A stretch of DNA of 64,000 nucleotides from Rhea pennata (GCF_028389875.1 NC_084673.1:16343501-16407500); one strand, 5' to 3'. Numbered from the stretch's first letter, positions 13,485 through 35,914 are shown. Program-made: numbers and translations. Notes: a model not told the origin generated them from the letters alone.

Positions 13485-15273
13485 AATCAAAGATGTTTCT
13501 CATGCTATAGTTTAAATATTTTACTGTTTAGGTTATTCAGAGACTACATAGAATACCATCTCTGAAATAAACACATTCTAGCCATTTCAGAAACCTAACA
13601 CATCCTGCAGCAGTGTACAAGTGGTTCTCAGTTGGCAGTTTGTAATTAGAGCTGCGTGTCCATGTCTTGATAGTAAGGTAGGCCTAGTCCTAGGCAGGTT
13701 CGTTATTTCCTAAAAATACATAAGTTCACTTTTAGTTTTATTCTGATATACGATCTTAAATGTATTATTGTTAGCATTTCATTGCTCACAGAATACCATT
13801 TCTCCTCAACTTAGTTTAACAGCCTGCCAAGAGTGAGATTTAAATGGAGCCCACTAAAATGGATCCATCAGGGCTAGTAAGTGCAAGTAGGACTTATGAA
13901 ATGGACATGAATCGTCCCATAGCTACATAAAGTCAATCATGCAATTCAGCATGATTGGGCTATATCCTTGCATTTATACGTACCTGGGCCCAAAACTGAC
14001 GAACTCTTTATTCACAAGAGCAAAATGAAAATAATGAAGCACCAATATAATAAACAATCTCCTAAATTCAAATCCAGAAAATATTTTTGTAAACCTTTGA
14101 ATTTTGCGCTCAAATTTAGAAGCATCAGGAGGGGGAGGAGGTATCCTGTAGCAAGAAGTTCTAAGATAAACACAGAAGTCACTTTACAGATTGACAGGAT
14201 TAGTAAAAAAGGTAAAATTATCTCCCTACATGAAAGTCCCAAGTTCACCTCTTTTTCTTAAAAAAGAGGTATTTCAAACACAGAATTCTGAAATATTTTA
14301 GTAATGATGCAATGACCCACAAAGAAAACTTATACTCTGCTAGGTCATAAAGTGACTTAACATATAATTAAAAAGACACAATTGCATTAAGTTCTCTTGC
14401 CAGCAAAACGAATATATTTAGATATACTTCTGGGTTTAAAAAAAGCGCCAGAGTTGTTTGCACTTTCTTTTCAGTAGCCATACTGTAGTAGTGTCCTAGA
14501 CAGTTTAATTGAAGATTAGTGTACTTTAATGCATAAAGATGTTTTAATTAGTAGCAATACTAGGGATGTGCTGGTTAACTATTAGTAACAATCAGACTAT
14601 AAGATATTGAGCAGCAAAATAACTTTTTAAATACTAAGTTTGCAAGGTTCTTTTTTTTAATTGTAAATGCTTCCTAAAGAACTATATTACTAAGTATTAT
14701 TTGTGTTACAGGTTCTCTACATTAGAAGTCCTGCTTCTTCTTTTCTGTGGAATTTGAGAAAAGTCACAATCATAACTTCTAGAAAGATTTATCACAGTGT
14801 TTTGATTTTGTATGATCCAAGAGCAAGATCAAAGAAAATCTTATATAATTAAAGACTTGTTTCTCATGCTAAACAGTCTTCCCAATAACAAACAAGGAAA
14901 AGAGAGAATATGCCAAGTGAAACATTAATTAGGGAAAAAAGCTGAAGCATACTACTGCATTCTTAATGTCATCCAAAAGCATCTCTAGATTGATTTCTTT
15001 AGGTAAGTAGCATATTAGCCAAATTAATTTCTCCTTAAAATAGTATCTATTCAGCAGATTTTCAGAAGTCAATGAAGTTCCTGAAGTATTTGTTGCGAAA
15101 TTAGTCTAAAAAGATCAAGCTACTCAACACTTAGAACAGCTTACCAAAGTTACAGTTGAGAAAGGATCTGGTTTATATTATTAACACTAATCAAAATTTG
15201 GTCAAGAAATATATGTAAACAATAAGGATAATACGTTTAAGGCTTAGAAAGAACACTGATAAATTCACCCCTG

Positions 15274-23231
<7,958 letters not shown>

Positions 23232-23365
23232 CAGCGCCGCGCCGGCCCCAGGATTTACCTCAGCCGCCGCGGCCCGCGCGCCGGGCGCCTTCCGGCCCCG
23301 CGCCGCCGCCGCCGCCGCGCCCCCTGCCGCGCCCCCTGCTGCGCCGGAGGGCGAACGGCGCGCAC

Positions 23366-23552
23366 GCACGCCTCGCCACGCCCCCCGCCCGCCTCGCCAC
23401 GCCCCCCGCCCGCCTCGCCACGCCCCCGCCGCCGCGCCACGCCCCCCGCCCGCCGCGCCACGCCCCCACCGCCTCGCCACGTCCCCCGTCCGCCTCGCCA
23501 CGCCTCAGTCCGCCGCGTCACGCCCCCCCGCCCGCCGCGCCACGCCCCCCGA
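23366..23552. repeat. Promoter minisatellite, nine units of about 20-21 bp
   Basis: The core GCCACGCCCC (or a one-base variant) begins at 23375, 23396, 23417, 23436, 23457, 23476, 23497, 23517 and 23539. Spacings are 21, 21, 19, 21, 19, 21, 20 and 22 bp. CCACGCCC resembles a KLF/Sp recognition site. Units differ slightly (CCTCG or CCGCG before the core), so the array is not freshly expanded. Confidence 0.9.
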
Positions 23553-23638
23553 TTCGTTCCCGCCCCCGCCCGCGCCCTGGCTGCACGGCAGCGGCCGCGC
23601 CTAAAGGGCGGGGCGGGGCGGGGCCGGGCCGGGCCGTC

Positions 23639-23789
23639 ATGGCGGCGGCGGGGAAGGCCGCGGCCTACGGGCCTGGCGAGAGCGCCGGCGGCAGCGGCTT
23701 CCTGGGCGCGCGGGTGCCGGCCGAGGTGGAGGCCATGGCCCGCGCCGTGCGGGAGGTGGACAAGGAGACTTTCCGGCGGCTCCTCAAAG
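23639..23789 (+). CDS. COMMD5: COMMD5 coding exon 1
   Basis: Codons 1-50 plus one base of Val51. The start is the first ATG of the frame at the family-expected place, in context CCGTCATGG. The donor is GTAGGG. The exon ends in DKETFRRLLK. Confidence 0.94.
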
Positions 23790-26700
23790 GTAGGGGCCGA
23801 GCGCGGGCGGCCCTCCGGCCGCGGCCTGCGCGGGGGCCCGGTGGCGGCCAGCGCGCCCCCTCCTCCGCCCGCCGCCGCCGGCCTTCTGCGGCGGCGGCGC
23901 CCGCAGCTCCCTGCCCGCCGCCGGCTTCCCCTAGAGGGCCGGCGGGGGCCGCCCGGCCCGGCCCGCTCCCCGGGCGGGCGCGGCTGAGGCCCGGGGGCCG
24001 CAGCGCTGCTCTCCTCTGCCTTCCGCGGGCGGGCTGCAGTTTTCCTGGCGCCTCTGCTTCAGGAAAGCCCAAGCCCGTTTTCGGGGGGCTGAATAAAACG
24101 AAAGTTTTTTCCCGGTTATGTTCTGTTTTCCCCTGAAAGTCTGTGAGGCTGTGGCACTGATTCTGGCAGCTGTGGATGGCCTCAAAAGCTCACACAGCCC
24201 TGCTGCAGCCCCTTCTCTCCCTCCCCCCAGAGCCAGTGGCTGAGTCCCTGTCAGATTGCTTAGGTGATGGGAAAGCTGGAGGCCCCCATGTACACGTCTG
24301 TAAGGTGCAGAAAGAAATATGGAAACCTCGAAGTGATGGTGTCTCCTGCTGAAGCTGGGACTTGGTTTTTATCTGTGAGGTTTCCCTCTGCAGTAAGGCA
24401 GGACTGGTGAGGTTCTCTCATGGCACCTTTGACTGCCCAAATCAGAATCACTGTTCCATATTGCATTTGAATTATTCCCCTTGATTAAACTATAATATTC
24501 AAAATAATTATGGAATAATCAAAGGGTGGGATTGATTAAATAGCAAAAGAACTGAAGCTCTTTGCAGAGCCTGCTGAAATGAGACCAGCTTCTCCACAAC
24601 ATGGCATATCTCTCCAGCCCTTATGTGCATGTCCTTCCAGCTAACTTAATTTCAGGATTTTTCTTCTTGATTTGAGTTAGTAAAGATTCAAAGAATCTTA
24701 TAGCTGATAATTCTTTAAACACACACATCTATCTGTCTGTATCTTCAGAAGCATTACTGCACAGGGTTAGAAAAGGAGCAAAGTACCTAGTATTTCTTTA
24801 CAATAAGTGAGAGTAAGAAAACCATAGACTAGGGCCTTTGAGGCAGAAGTAAATAGATACAAGGAACTGTATTTACAGCCTAGGGCACCAGCAATGGAGA
24901 TGAGGAAGTTGTTATTAATTAATGCCAGGAAGTCTGCTCCTTTCCAAAGCCCCATGTGATTTTTAATTTCACTGTAAGTTATCACTTAAACTTAATGTGC
25001 AATAAATGCTTTTTACTGCAGGGGGAGCAAGCAGTCTTTAAAAAATATTTGAAGCTTCTTCCAAAAATTTTTGAAGCTAGAGCAAGTGAACGTTGCCCTG
25101 TTGGTTCACAAAGTCTGAGCCAGTGGAAAGCGTTTTCCAGGTTAAGCAGAGGAAGCAGAAGTCTACAGTTGTCCTCTGCTCTTCTTGGTTTGTGTTAAAC
25201 AATTTGCAGGACACAATAATTTTTCCTTAGAAGGACTGGTTGTCATTGAAGATGTGATAGATTTTAATAGACTATATCTAAATTGCTCTGGATCTTGCAC
25301 AAAGTTGTCTTTTTAAGTTGCTCTCATGCTATTGCTAAACCATAACTCATATAAAAAGTGCTGCTTCATATGCCTGCTGAGTTAGCATATAAAAATTGCA
25401 TGTACCAGAGTCTCAGGGCTATCCAGCTGGTGTTATTACAGGCTCTGCCAAATTGCAAGTGTAAGTTTGAGACTACAGGCAAAAGTTGAGCTCCTCCTCC
25501 TTAGGAGTGTTATAGTGTCTTCTCTTGCAAGTAATGCTTTCCACTTCTGTAGCTCCTTCCTTGAACGGACCTCTGCTAATACTTAATTCACTTCCTTTAC
25601 AGGAGTATTTTTAATACGCTGATACTATTCTAGGTGTGGTGAAATCGCCTAGTAAGTCATTTTTAAAGCCTGGTTTCCTTATGTTTTCTTCTACAGGGAG
25701 AAATTGACCCAGCAGATAGATTTTTCACAGGATGTTTTGGGGTGGTTGGGTTTTTTTTTCCCCTCTTAGATTTACTGTTAGAAATATAGCTGATATTTCT
25801 AGGTTCCCTGAGGCTTACTGAGTAAAAAAAATATAGAATTCTGGAATAACAGAAGTTGGTCATACAAGATGATGTGGATTTTTAGCCAGTTCTTAGGGTC
25901 CGTCAATAGGAAGAATACAATAAATACTGTTACCAAAGTCACCTGGCTAAAAACTGTAAACAAAATGCTTTCTTTGTAGAGGTAGATCAAAGCTGTATTT
26001 CAGTGGACAAGTAGACAGGAACCTGTTTCCTGTTCTGGACATGATCTGACAGACAGACCTCAGTGCTAATCTGTGTTTGGTCTTTCCAGTAAATGGAGTC
26101 TTTCTCCTCTTCTCAAAGGCAGTTGCTTGAGCTCAGGGCAAAGCCTTTTCCAGACAGTGTGGGAAGTTTGGTACTAGCATCATGCACCTTCTAGAAAATT
26201 TGTGCCAAACCTGCCCTGTGGGTCCTGTAAGATGAATTCAGCCAGCCATATCAATAATTCAGGACTCATCACTGAATTTTATGTGCACTTTAATTGAAAA
26301 TGGAAGAAAACTTATCCAGAAATAGAAGGTAGTAGTCACTGGAGTCCACCTAATACGAAAGGAAGGCAATTCAATTCAAACTTTTTTAAAACTAGTATTA
26401 ATCTTAAGACTTTGCTTTCAATAAGACTTGCTAATCATTTTTATCTTTTCATGTTTTATTGTAATTAAATGATAGTAAGTCTGTCACATTGTAACCGACC
26501 AATCTAATTCCATGATCCTGTAATGAGATTGCGTGGATTGTCTCCTTTTCCACTGTGGAGCTTTCTATGGCTCCAGCAGTCCACTCACTGATCAGACTGC
26601 AGGACAGAAGCTGACACAACAAAAAAATTTATGTAAGCTGTATATGGAAGAAGGAAAAACAATTAGATGCTGCAGTTTGAGATAAAACCAGACCAGTTAA

Positions 26701-29700
26701 TAGTGTCTGATACTACTACGTGGCTGAACAGTCATTTCCTTCAAAAGTTTGTACCATCAGCAGTTGTGCAAACTATATGACTTGAAGGTTTAGTTTTGCT
26801 TCCTTGATTGCATAATATTTAGTCACTGCTGATGTTGCAATGTAAATTTAATATGTGGAACACTGAAGACCAGCGTTGACTAGTTTATTGTCTCAGTCCT
26901 CTCTTAACCTGTGTGTCAGAAAATGTAGTTAAGCTGCAAGCAGACTTCTGATGCAAGTTAAGTTTGTTGAAAAAAGCTCAAGTCAAGTTTAAGCTAGTGA
27001 GTGATGAAAAACTTTCTCTTTCTTCCTATATCCCATTGGAACAAAATTCCACAGCAAAAACATCTTCAATTTTAACATGCAAAAGCATAATCCATTTAAA
27101 TTCTCTTGGTAAAGTATTGTGAGACTGACCTTTGGTAAATGATTGGATGTATTTACAGAGATGTGGAGTGACAGTTTCATATCAGGAAAAATGTCAACAC
27201 ACTAGGTCAAATAAAATTATAGACATATATATGTTCATGTTTACAGTATCTAAATTTTCCCATTTGTAAAAGAATCTTGCACTGGTTTCTTATTTGCAGT
27301 CACTGTAAATGCATTGGAAGGAAAAGACTGCAAAGAATCTGTCAAGCTGATCGCAGAAAGCACTAACCTCTCAGAAGAACAGCTTGCTTTCCTCATTTCT
27401 GGCATGTACACCCTTCTCCAAGAAGCTCTGAGACTCCCCTTATCAACTTTCAAGCAAGAAGTAAGTTCTGGAAGAACTCAGGGCCTTGATAAGTCAAAGC
27501 TACGTCAGTCATGAGTTACCATTTAAACTTTATTTGTAAGGTGGAGGAGGGGAGAAGCTCTGCACAGGAATGTTTTTCAAAATTAAAGTAGGTGGAAGAA
27601 ACTGAAAAATCCAGAAACTATTATTCTTCGTGTTACATAGATCTACAGTGAACTTCTCAGAAGAGTGCTTCTTCTACGGGAAAGATTTCCATATATTTTA
27701 CTGCTTCAGAATCTTGTTTACTGTGCATGTTTGTTTTCACTCTTGAATTAAAACCCCAAAAGAAAGCATTGCAAAATGTTTTTTTTCTGGCATCAACTCT
27801 CTCGTATTATAATTGTATATCACACCTACCACTTACTTTGTTTATGCTTAGTTTCTCATATTTATGTGTCTGTTTTTGCTCAGACTTTCTTCATAGAGGT
27901 AGATCTTACGGGCAGAACCCGTAAGATGGTTTTTTATGGCTATTTGCTTTCCTTTTTATATTATTTTACCTTACACTCTTCTTTCTTTCACTTAATTTTT
28001 GTGAGTTAACCACTTACGAGCTTCAGGCACCTTGCTCTTGTTTAAGATACTGTTTTCATATCTATTCAGGCGTAATGGAAAAGCTCACATGTTGCTGTAG
28101 ACATAGTGAAAGTATGTGTTTAGTATTCAGAGTTTATCTTTTGCAACTTCCTTTCTGTTCTCATAATTTAAACAAGTTAGTGCAAAGCACATGCAAGAAT
28201 GAGGTCGCATAATTACTCTAAAAGAAGAATATGCTACGGATAGGTACATAAAAGAAATGGTAGGAACACTGGTTTTAAAACTAAAAGCTACCAGGAGATT
28301 TAGGACTTCAATTTCTTACAACTTGCTTATGGAAATTCTTCCCATTATAAAACCTGTAATTTCAAACCTTCTTCCACTTGAGACTAAAACTTCTGGAGAG
28401 AAGTACCAAACAAGCAACCACTACTAACTTACTTTGTAAGAAATCTCAAGAGTACAGCCTGAAAAATGTTACTTTTTTTGTCTATCTAGGTTTTTAAAGA
28501 AGACCTAAAGGAGCTCAGGTATGCCTGTTTACTTCATTTGATTGTTTTTTCATAGCTTTTATGTAACTCCATGTTCCCCAAATCGACTTTTTATACAACA
28601 AGCTTGGTATAGAAATTACATGTAAAATAGCACGTAATACGTCTCTTACCAAATGTTATGTGATGCTAGGGAAAAAAAAAAACAGGTGTTGTGTAAGACT
28701 TTATTTGGCACCAAACATGAGCAATGAATTTTGCATGCTGAGGAGATCAGTCTAATTTAGTCCATAATGTAGGTTAATGCAAATGTGACTGATCTTCTCT
28801 TTGCAACCCCCACCTGGTCCTGCAATATTTTTTAACGTGTTTAGTAAGACAATGATAACATTATCAGAAGCTAAGAAACTGCCCTACTTTTTTTTTCCTT
28901 TGAAAGGCCAATGATATAACACTAGTAAAATCCTACTGCATTGTTCAGCTATGATCTCTTGCAAGTTAGCCAACAAAGCATAGCATTTGTTACACAGACT
29001 TAGTCAAAATCTGTATTAGTGAGTTTATAGTATCTCTGAATAGCAGTTCCTTAGACATCAGATACTAACAATCTTTTTTCCCTCACCTTATTCACCAATA
29101 ACAAGAGAGTGAGAACTGTACTTATGTTTTACTGCGTAGAGAAATTGTTAACGTCCTGAGAGTCTTAGCATTCTCGTTACTACCTAGGAGTTATAGATTG
29201 ATAGATTTGTCTCTAAATCTGTCTTTTTTCTCATCCTCATTCTTATGGTGGCCTACAATTTGGCTTTCTCCTCAGACTTTGCTCTCCAAAGTCATAAATA
29301 ATCTCAAGGAACTTCAGGCAGGTTAAAGGAGCAGATTTAGACAGCTATGCCTGATGTAGTTGGGGCCCATGGTAAAAGGTGCCTGCCTTGTTGGGACAAT
29401 TTTGTCTGTAGCTGACTGGTGTAGTTTGGCCTTCTCTTTGCTTATGAGCTAGAACTCGAGCTGCTTTCTCTGGCACATGACAGAGTTCACAGTCAGGTTA
29501 AAGTGGGTCAGTGAAAAATTGAATTTCTCTTGATCCAGTAGGAGTTGGGTTTTTTGGTTGTGTTGTTTGTTTGTTTGTTTGTTTTTTGTTTGTGTACACA
29601 ATGTGTTCAGAGTGCTTAAGAAATAATGAAAAATAGTAAAAGTTCCATGCCAATGTCTCTGGGCTAGGTGAATATTCCTCTATAGAACAGTGGAGAAAGC

Positions 29701-32700
29701 TGACAAACAGGAGTGTCACAAGACACTGGAAGGGTTGGCTGGGTACAATGGCTTTATCCAAAAATAGACTCCCAGGCCTCTGTCCTTGTCATCTGACCAC
29801 ACTTTAATGCCTCATACTCTTGTATTTGTTTGGGGTTTTTTTTCTCTCCTTTTAATGGATTATTCGTGTCAATATGAAGATGATGTTCAGTCTGGATGAT
29901 CTTTTTATAGGTTTAGCCTAGATTACCACCAGAAGAACTTGACCGCAATAGTATGCATATCTTGCTCTGGTTAACGTGACTGCATATAGTAGCAATAGTT
30001 CATGTAACTGTGGGTTTGAGCTGTTTGCAGACTTGTATGTTTTATTTGCTGCTCATTGTTGATACATCCACTTGATTCTTACAAGTTATTTGGACTCTAA
30101 CTTCTGTCTCTGACAGTTTTTGTTGTTGTTGTTTGTTGTTGTTTTTTTTCCCCCTGTGAGTAGCTCTTTCCTCATCTTATGGCTAAACTTCTGGAAGAGT
30201 AAATAGCTTATTTTGCTCTCAAGTTATGGCACTTTTGTAATTTTTTTGCATCTTTATCATCTTTGGTTCCTATGGGAAATGTCATTTCTTGTGTTTACCA
30301 ATGCACCTAGGTCTGGAGATGAAACACTCATTTTTAGCACTTACTAATATTCAAACACTTACCCTTCTGTAGTGACTCCTGTGGGTCATCCTGTGATCAC
30401 ATGCATGAAAAACACATGGAATTGGTTAGACAGCAGATTGTTGGCATGATTGGCACCCAGCATTTGGGCAGGCAATCTGTATTTTAAGGTAGAAAGAGTG
30501 CTTCTTTCTTTCTTTTTTTGTCACATCTTTTCTTCTTTAAAGGATTGAAATCTGAGCCATGTTAACTTGTTTTCACCTCTTCTGCATTCTGTTGTGTTCA
30601 ATGAAGCTAAAGATTGGTCTGTCTTATTCCATCCCTACAAAGTCTTGTCATTTTCAGAGTCCTGGTGATGTAACTGGTCTTAGTATCTAGTTCTAGTGGA
30701 GAAAGAAGCTGGGAGACATGCACACTTCTCTTTAATTAGATTGGTACTGCTGGTTTCCCTGAGTTGACATCTCATATCACAACATACTCTGTTTTTTTTT
30801 TCTTCAGGCACATAGCATGCAGCAGAAATAGTAGCAGTCCCTCAAATTAACTTTTTTTTTTCTTTTTTGCCTAACTGGCTGAGCTAGTGAGAATAAATTC
30901 ATTCTGAGTGCATTCTTTTCCCTCTGTTCTCAGGATATTTAATATTTTTATGGCTCAGGCCAATAACATGGGATTGGGATGTTCCCACACCTCCTTCTTT
31001 GCCCTTTGAATCCCTTCTTCGGAATGTCCTTTTTCAGAAAATCCTTTAAAAAACTGATCACCATCTGTAACTCAGTTCTATACCCCACCATGCTATGTGT
31101 CTGATCTGCTTAGTCTGTGACAGGTCTAGTATAAGCTGTTTGAGCCAGGAATGGATTTTTCCACAAAATTGTTAACTGCGCAGCAAAAATAATGCAAGCT
31201 TAAAGGTGGCATTAGTGCTTCCAGTTTAGTAATAAATGCTCTTGTACTTGAACAAGTATAGTGATACTTATCATAGCAAGTATAGTGATACTTATCATAT
31301 TGTTAATACCATAACAACCCCTTTATTTAGTGGAATAGCTGGAGAAAAGAGGATATTTGGTCATCATAGGGGTGGGTAAGGTAATGTGCTCGCACAAGCA
31401 ATGTTTGCAGAACTAGTATTGTCTCTTCTAAGAGAAAGATGCATGCGGCCAAAAAAGCTCTGTCTAGTTCCTCTTTCTCACTGCCCAGTATGCATCAGAT
31501 AACTACCTGGTTAATGATTTTATCCAAGTCTCTTAAAAAATCTGTTTCAACTCCACTTCTTCCATCAAGGATTCAAGTTCTAATAACTACTGTTTCTTCT
31601 TCCTACTATGTGAGTTGATGAGTTGTCTTTTTCCTCCCATCATTAGACACTAAGTTCTTTAGGACAGGTTGCTGCCTTGTTTGCTTTGATTTTCTTTGAT
31701 ATACTGCTGTGTATGTTAAGGCAGTGGTGAGTAATGTCTCTAGGCACTGATTCATGATGAGTGCTGGTTTTAGCAGTGGCAACCGAAGTGGTTTCTTCTC
31801 CCACTTGTCCAACCTGCTTCCCTGCAGGAGGCTACTGTCCCTGTGGCAAAGGCAGCTGAATGGATGTTATTTACTCTGCAGTCTTTGCAGCTCACAGCCT
31901 GATATATTGAACTGAAAATCAACAACAGCTTGTTTATAAGGCAGCCACAATATTAGAGGAATAGTAAAGTAGCGGAGAGGCAAAAAGTACATGGGATATG
32001 AGTTGGTTTGTTCAACCAACTCTTAGTTCATGGTTCCAGTCAAATTTATGCTTGTCCTCCCCATGTTAGATATGATTCTGTTGTAAGCACACACAGCTAT
32101 ACAAGGATCTCTGGTTTTACTCTTGGGGAGCAATTCATTCTGTCTTCTTTTCATTAAAATTCGTGGTAAAAGTGGAATGAAATATGTGGGCTGGGATTTT
32201 TGAAAGCATGCATTGCTGGCTTGCTTTGGCGCATAGAGCCACCAATAAAACTTTCCTAGAGTTTACTGAGAGAAGAGTTAGACAAACACTGAGTTCTTTT
32301 GAGTGCTATATTAGCTGTATGTTCTAACAAAGATTGTCCTAGGTATGAAACAAAGATGGAGCTCTTAAGGTTCCTGATACAAAAAAGCAGCAGAGCCCTT
32401 CTGAGCAGAACAGAGCCTAGACTAAATCAATACTGAAGTGGTTACTTAACTGATGGCAATTTTAAGCAAGGGAAAACAGAAAATGTTGATACTTCTTGCA
32501 TTGTATAGTAGTCTTTGCAGCTAAAGCCGTATATTTGTGGTTACAAAACACTTAACTGTTTTGTATTGTTGATCTTTTGTTTAAGGATACCAGAAGATTT
32601 CATCGTGGACTTTTCCAGTATAGTCTTTGGTAACAGGTTAGTATTTTCATGTTTCGTGCAGGTTACAACCAGCAGTGTTGCACAGACCTTTGCTAGCAAA

Positions 32701-35700
32701 ACTTGAAGCTTACTCAAGGAACAGCAAAATTCTCTAAATTAATGAGAACAAAACTTGTTCCATACATTTGATTCAACATAAAATAGTGGCCATATATGCG
32801 GCAAGTAGCTGTCTTGCTATTTTTTAATTTTTTCTGGGCTCAACAGCCATCAGTAGTATTAAAGAAAATATTTTTACAAATACAGAAAGAAGTCATCTAT
32901 TATATATAGAGAAAAAAATTTGGTTCCAATGCTATGCTGTTTGGATTTCTTTTGTTCAATATGATTTCATTTTGACTGTATTGTAAGTCATACTGCAAAT
33001 TCAGGCATGCCAGATAAATACAGCAGCTCTATATGCAGCATTAGTGATTTCAAATGAGTTAGCAACAATTAGGCTGATGGGATGTTTATTGTTGAATTCT
33101 TTCATTGGCCTGAAAATTCCAATCAGTGTGCATATAACTGGAGGGCAAGCAGTTATTTTCCAGATCTGGGCTGTTTTCAGAAAAGTGAGCACAACTTTTT
33201 ATAGTTGACCAAGAAAGATTTTTTTTTGATTAATTCCATTGGTTCTCTTTTGTGTAGGCTGGAGATAACTGATGTTTTGTATCCTCAGTTAGTTGCAGGA
33301 ATACCTACAGATGAAAAGTACACTGCAGAATTAACTATTTTATCATTAAGTCTGAGTGAAATGCAAGTTGGAGTGAAAATGAAAGACTTGCTTTTTTGAG
33401 AGGCAAGCTACGTATGCTATGGTTCTTGGAAACTTTCTTAGGTTGTGTTTAATCATCAAGTCTTAATGTACAATTGACCTGAGAACTCATACTGGGTGAC
33501 TTGATGATACATATGCAATATGAAGTGCAGTGCTAGCTGGAATTCATTTACTAAGTAATACACCTCAGTAGCTCAAGAGGGTGTATTAAATCAAGAACTT
33601 TTCAAAAAGCATCTCTTGTGCCCCTTCTAGGAATTTTTTTTCCTGTATGGTTCTCTGTTCAACTGTATTTAGCTTCTTCTGTATCTGGAAATTGCTTGAA
33701 CCTTTTGCATATGCAAAGCTTTCTTCCTTGAGACTTGAGGTCCCTCAGCATGTAGGATGAGTCCCATCACCAGAACAGGACTGCTGTGGATGTTTTGCAT
33801 GGAATCCCAATAATCATAGCCATGGTATACCCTCACAAGGATATGAATGATACTACCAAAATTAAAAATATATTTAATTTACTTTATTAGGATCTTGGCT
33901 TAAAGTTAATGATTCTTGTAGCAAAAATAAATTTAGCCTTTGCGTCTTTTCTTTGCCCTTCTGTTTGAATTATAGGTGTTAAGAATGCAAAATTCATAGT
34001 TGCAAAGTGAAATATTGTTTGCAATGGAGAAAGAAGATAAATTTAGATGTCACTTGAAGCATGCATGATTGTCTGTTTTCTACTGTGAAATCACGATGCT
34101 GGAAAATTTAGCTTTTTCTTATTTCAAAAGCTATGATTATCCAGTGTAATCTTACTCTGTTTTGAGGACAGAGAAGAGCACCTCAGAGTTGATTTCCAGA
34201 CAGATCTGCTTTTATGATTTTAAATGTAACACTGAATCATATATATGCTTATTGAGTTATAAATATATGAATAGTGATGGTAAGGGAAGTATTAACATCT
34301 GATCAAAAATTCAATATGAGTTAGAAAAAAAAAAAAAGAAGCTAGGAAAAGTATTAAAAAGCCCTGAAATTGATTTCTCTAGGTTTCCTATTTTGTTCAT
34401 TAAACAACAGCTCTGAAGTGCTGGAAAACTAACATTTGTATTTCAATGCTCCCATAATTCCAGCTCCTTCAAGCTTTATAGACTACAGAAGAAATACATG
34501 TTACCAAATTGACTATCAAATTACTGCAGGAAATTAAAAATTTTTTTAAAGGAAATGGAGTACAATAATTTTCTTCTCCTTGAAGGCTTGTAATAAATGT
34601 ACTACAATAGTTTCTAATACTGTAGCTTTAGCTCTCACCATGGAAGTGGGTTCCGTGTACTATATGAGTAATGCAACTCTTCTGTTGCATTTTTTTGGCA
34701 GGTGAATTCTTGTTCTTGTCTGCGGGTGTATCATCCTTCTCCCAGTATAATTTGGATCATCTCTAATTGATCCATGGTACCTTACTCACTCTTAAGTTCC
34801 TCATTCTGTAATATGTGCTGACTGTGTTGTGGCTGTTGGCAAAGAGCATTTACCAAATAATTATATTCCATTAGTTTTGGATACAAAACCCATTGCATCT
34901 CTTCTGTTCCATTTTGCCATTCCTATTAGAAGTCAATGGCTTGATTAATGGTCTGTATAACCCCCTGTACGTTGGCCACTCTGCATGTTCTGTCATCATC
35001 ATAGAATTCCTGCAGTTCCAGTTGCAGTCCTGTCCAAGCTTGGAAGGTGCTGACAGAAGCTGAAACTAAGCTCAAGAAGGTCTGACCCTGTCTGAAGGAA
35101 TGATATGGAAGTGTAGTCTTGACCAGAACTGAAGCGTTGCAATTTGGCCACAGAATTTCCATAACTTAACAAAATTCAGAAACTCTATCTGTGTTCAGGT
35201 ATTGCTGACCTTGACCTTTCCCACCAACACTATCTATAGTATCTTTCTGTTCTGGCTACTTCCCCCAAAATGCTGGTGCTGAACTGAACGAACTGTCTTC
35301 CATTGACAGAAGTTAGTATGACTTAAGGAAGTGGCAGCAGCACGGCTATTTTCAGGCATTCCCCAAGTTAAGCAATACCCTGGCAGCAATTCACTGAGGG
35401 AAAGGCCTGTTCTTACTGTTTAATCCTGCTAATGATGACTCTGGGCTCCTGCCTTTCATGGTTGCACCCAGCTGTGGTGACCTACTTCCTACCCAGTAGT
35501 TAACAGTGAGTAAGAATGAGCTGATCTCTGCTTATTCCTGTGCCATACTACTAGGAATGTGTGCCATTTATGACACCCTCTCACCCCCTGAAGAAAAGGA
35601 TAAATTCTTCCCTTTATTGCATGCAAGTGTTTTGGGGGATCTTAGCCTGTCAGTACTGTGTATTTTATCAAATCATTAATCTTTCTGGGCATCTTCTAAA

Positions 35701-35914
35701 GGCACCAGTTAACTTGCACAAAAGAATCTAAGTAGGGGTGTTAGTCTATCATTCCTACAGTTCTTGATTTGTTCAGAGAAGATTCCTCTCTGATGTAAAG
35801 TCTGTAATTAGATTATGTCTAGCACCATGGATAAAGGATGTACCATTTCTTATCCTGGCCTTAGCTGGAGAAGCTTTGAAATGCACCGTAAATAACTTCC
35901 AGAGACACAGGATG

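Larger units (their letters stand above)
10337..15273 (-). other. FAM199X: Probable FAM199X 3'UTR
   Basis: The stretch directly 3' of the FAM199X stop codon is A/T-rich, has no competing gene, and contains minus-strand poly(A) signals: AATAAA at 14012-14007, 13742-13737 and 10342-10337, and ATTAAA near 10450. Several alternative 3' ends are therefore possible. The extent is an inference: I know FAM199X messages as having a long 3'UTR but cannot fix the end here. The stretch includes an A-rich tract, a (TA)n and a long (GA)n, given separately. Confidence 0.35.

Noticed and set aside
23366-23552. CRISPR-like array
   Set aside because: Units of about 20 bp without unique spacers in a vertebrate promoter; it is a minisatellite.
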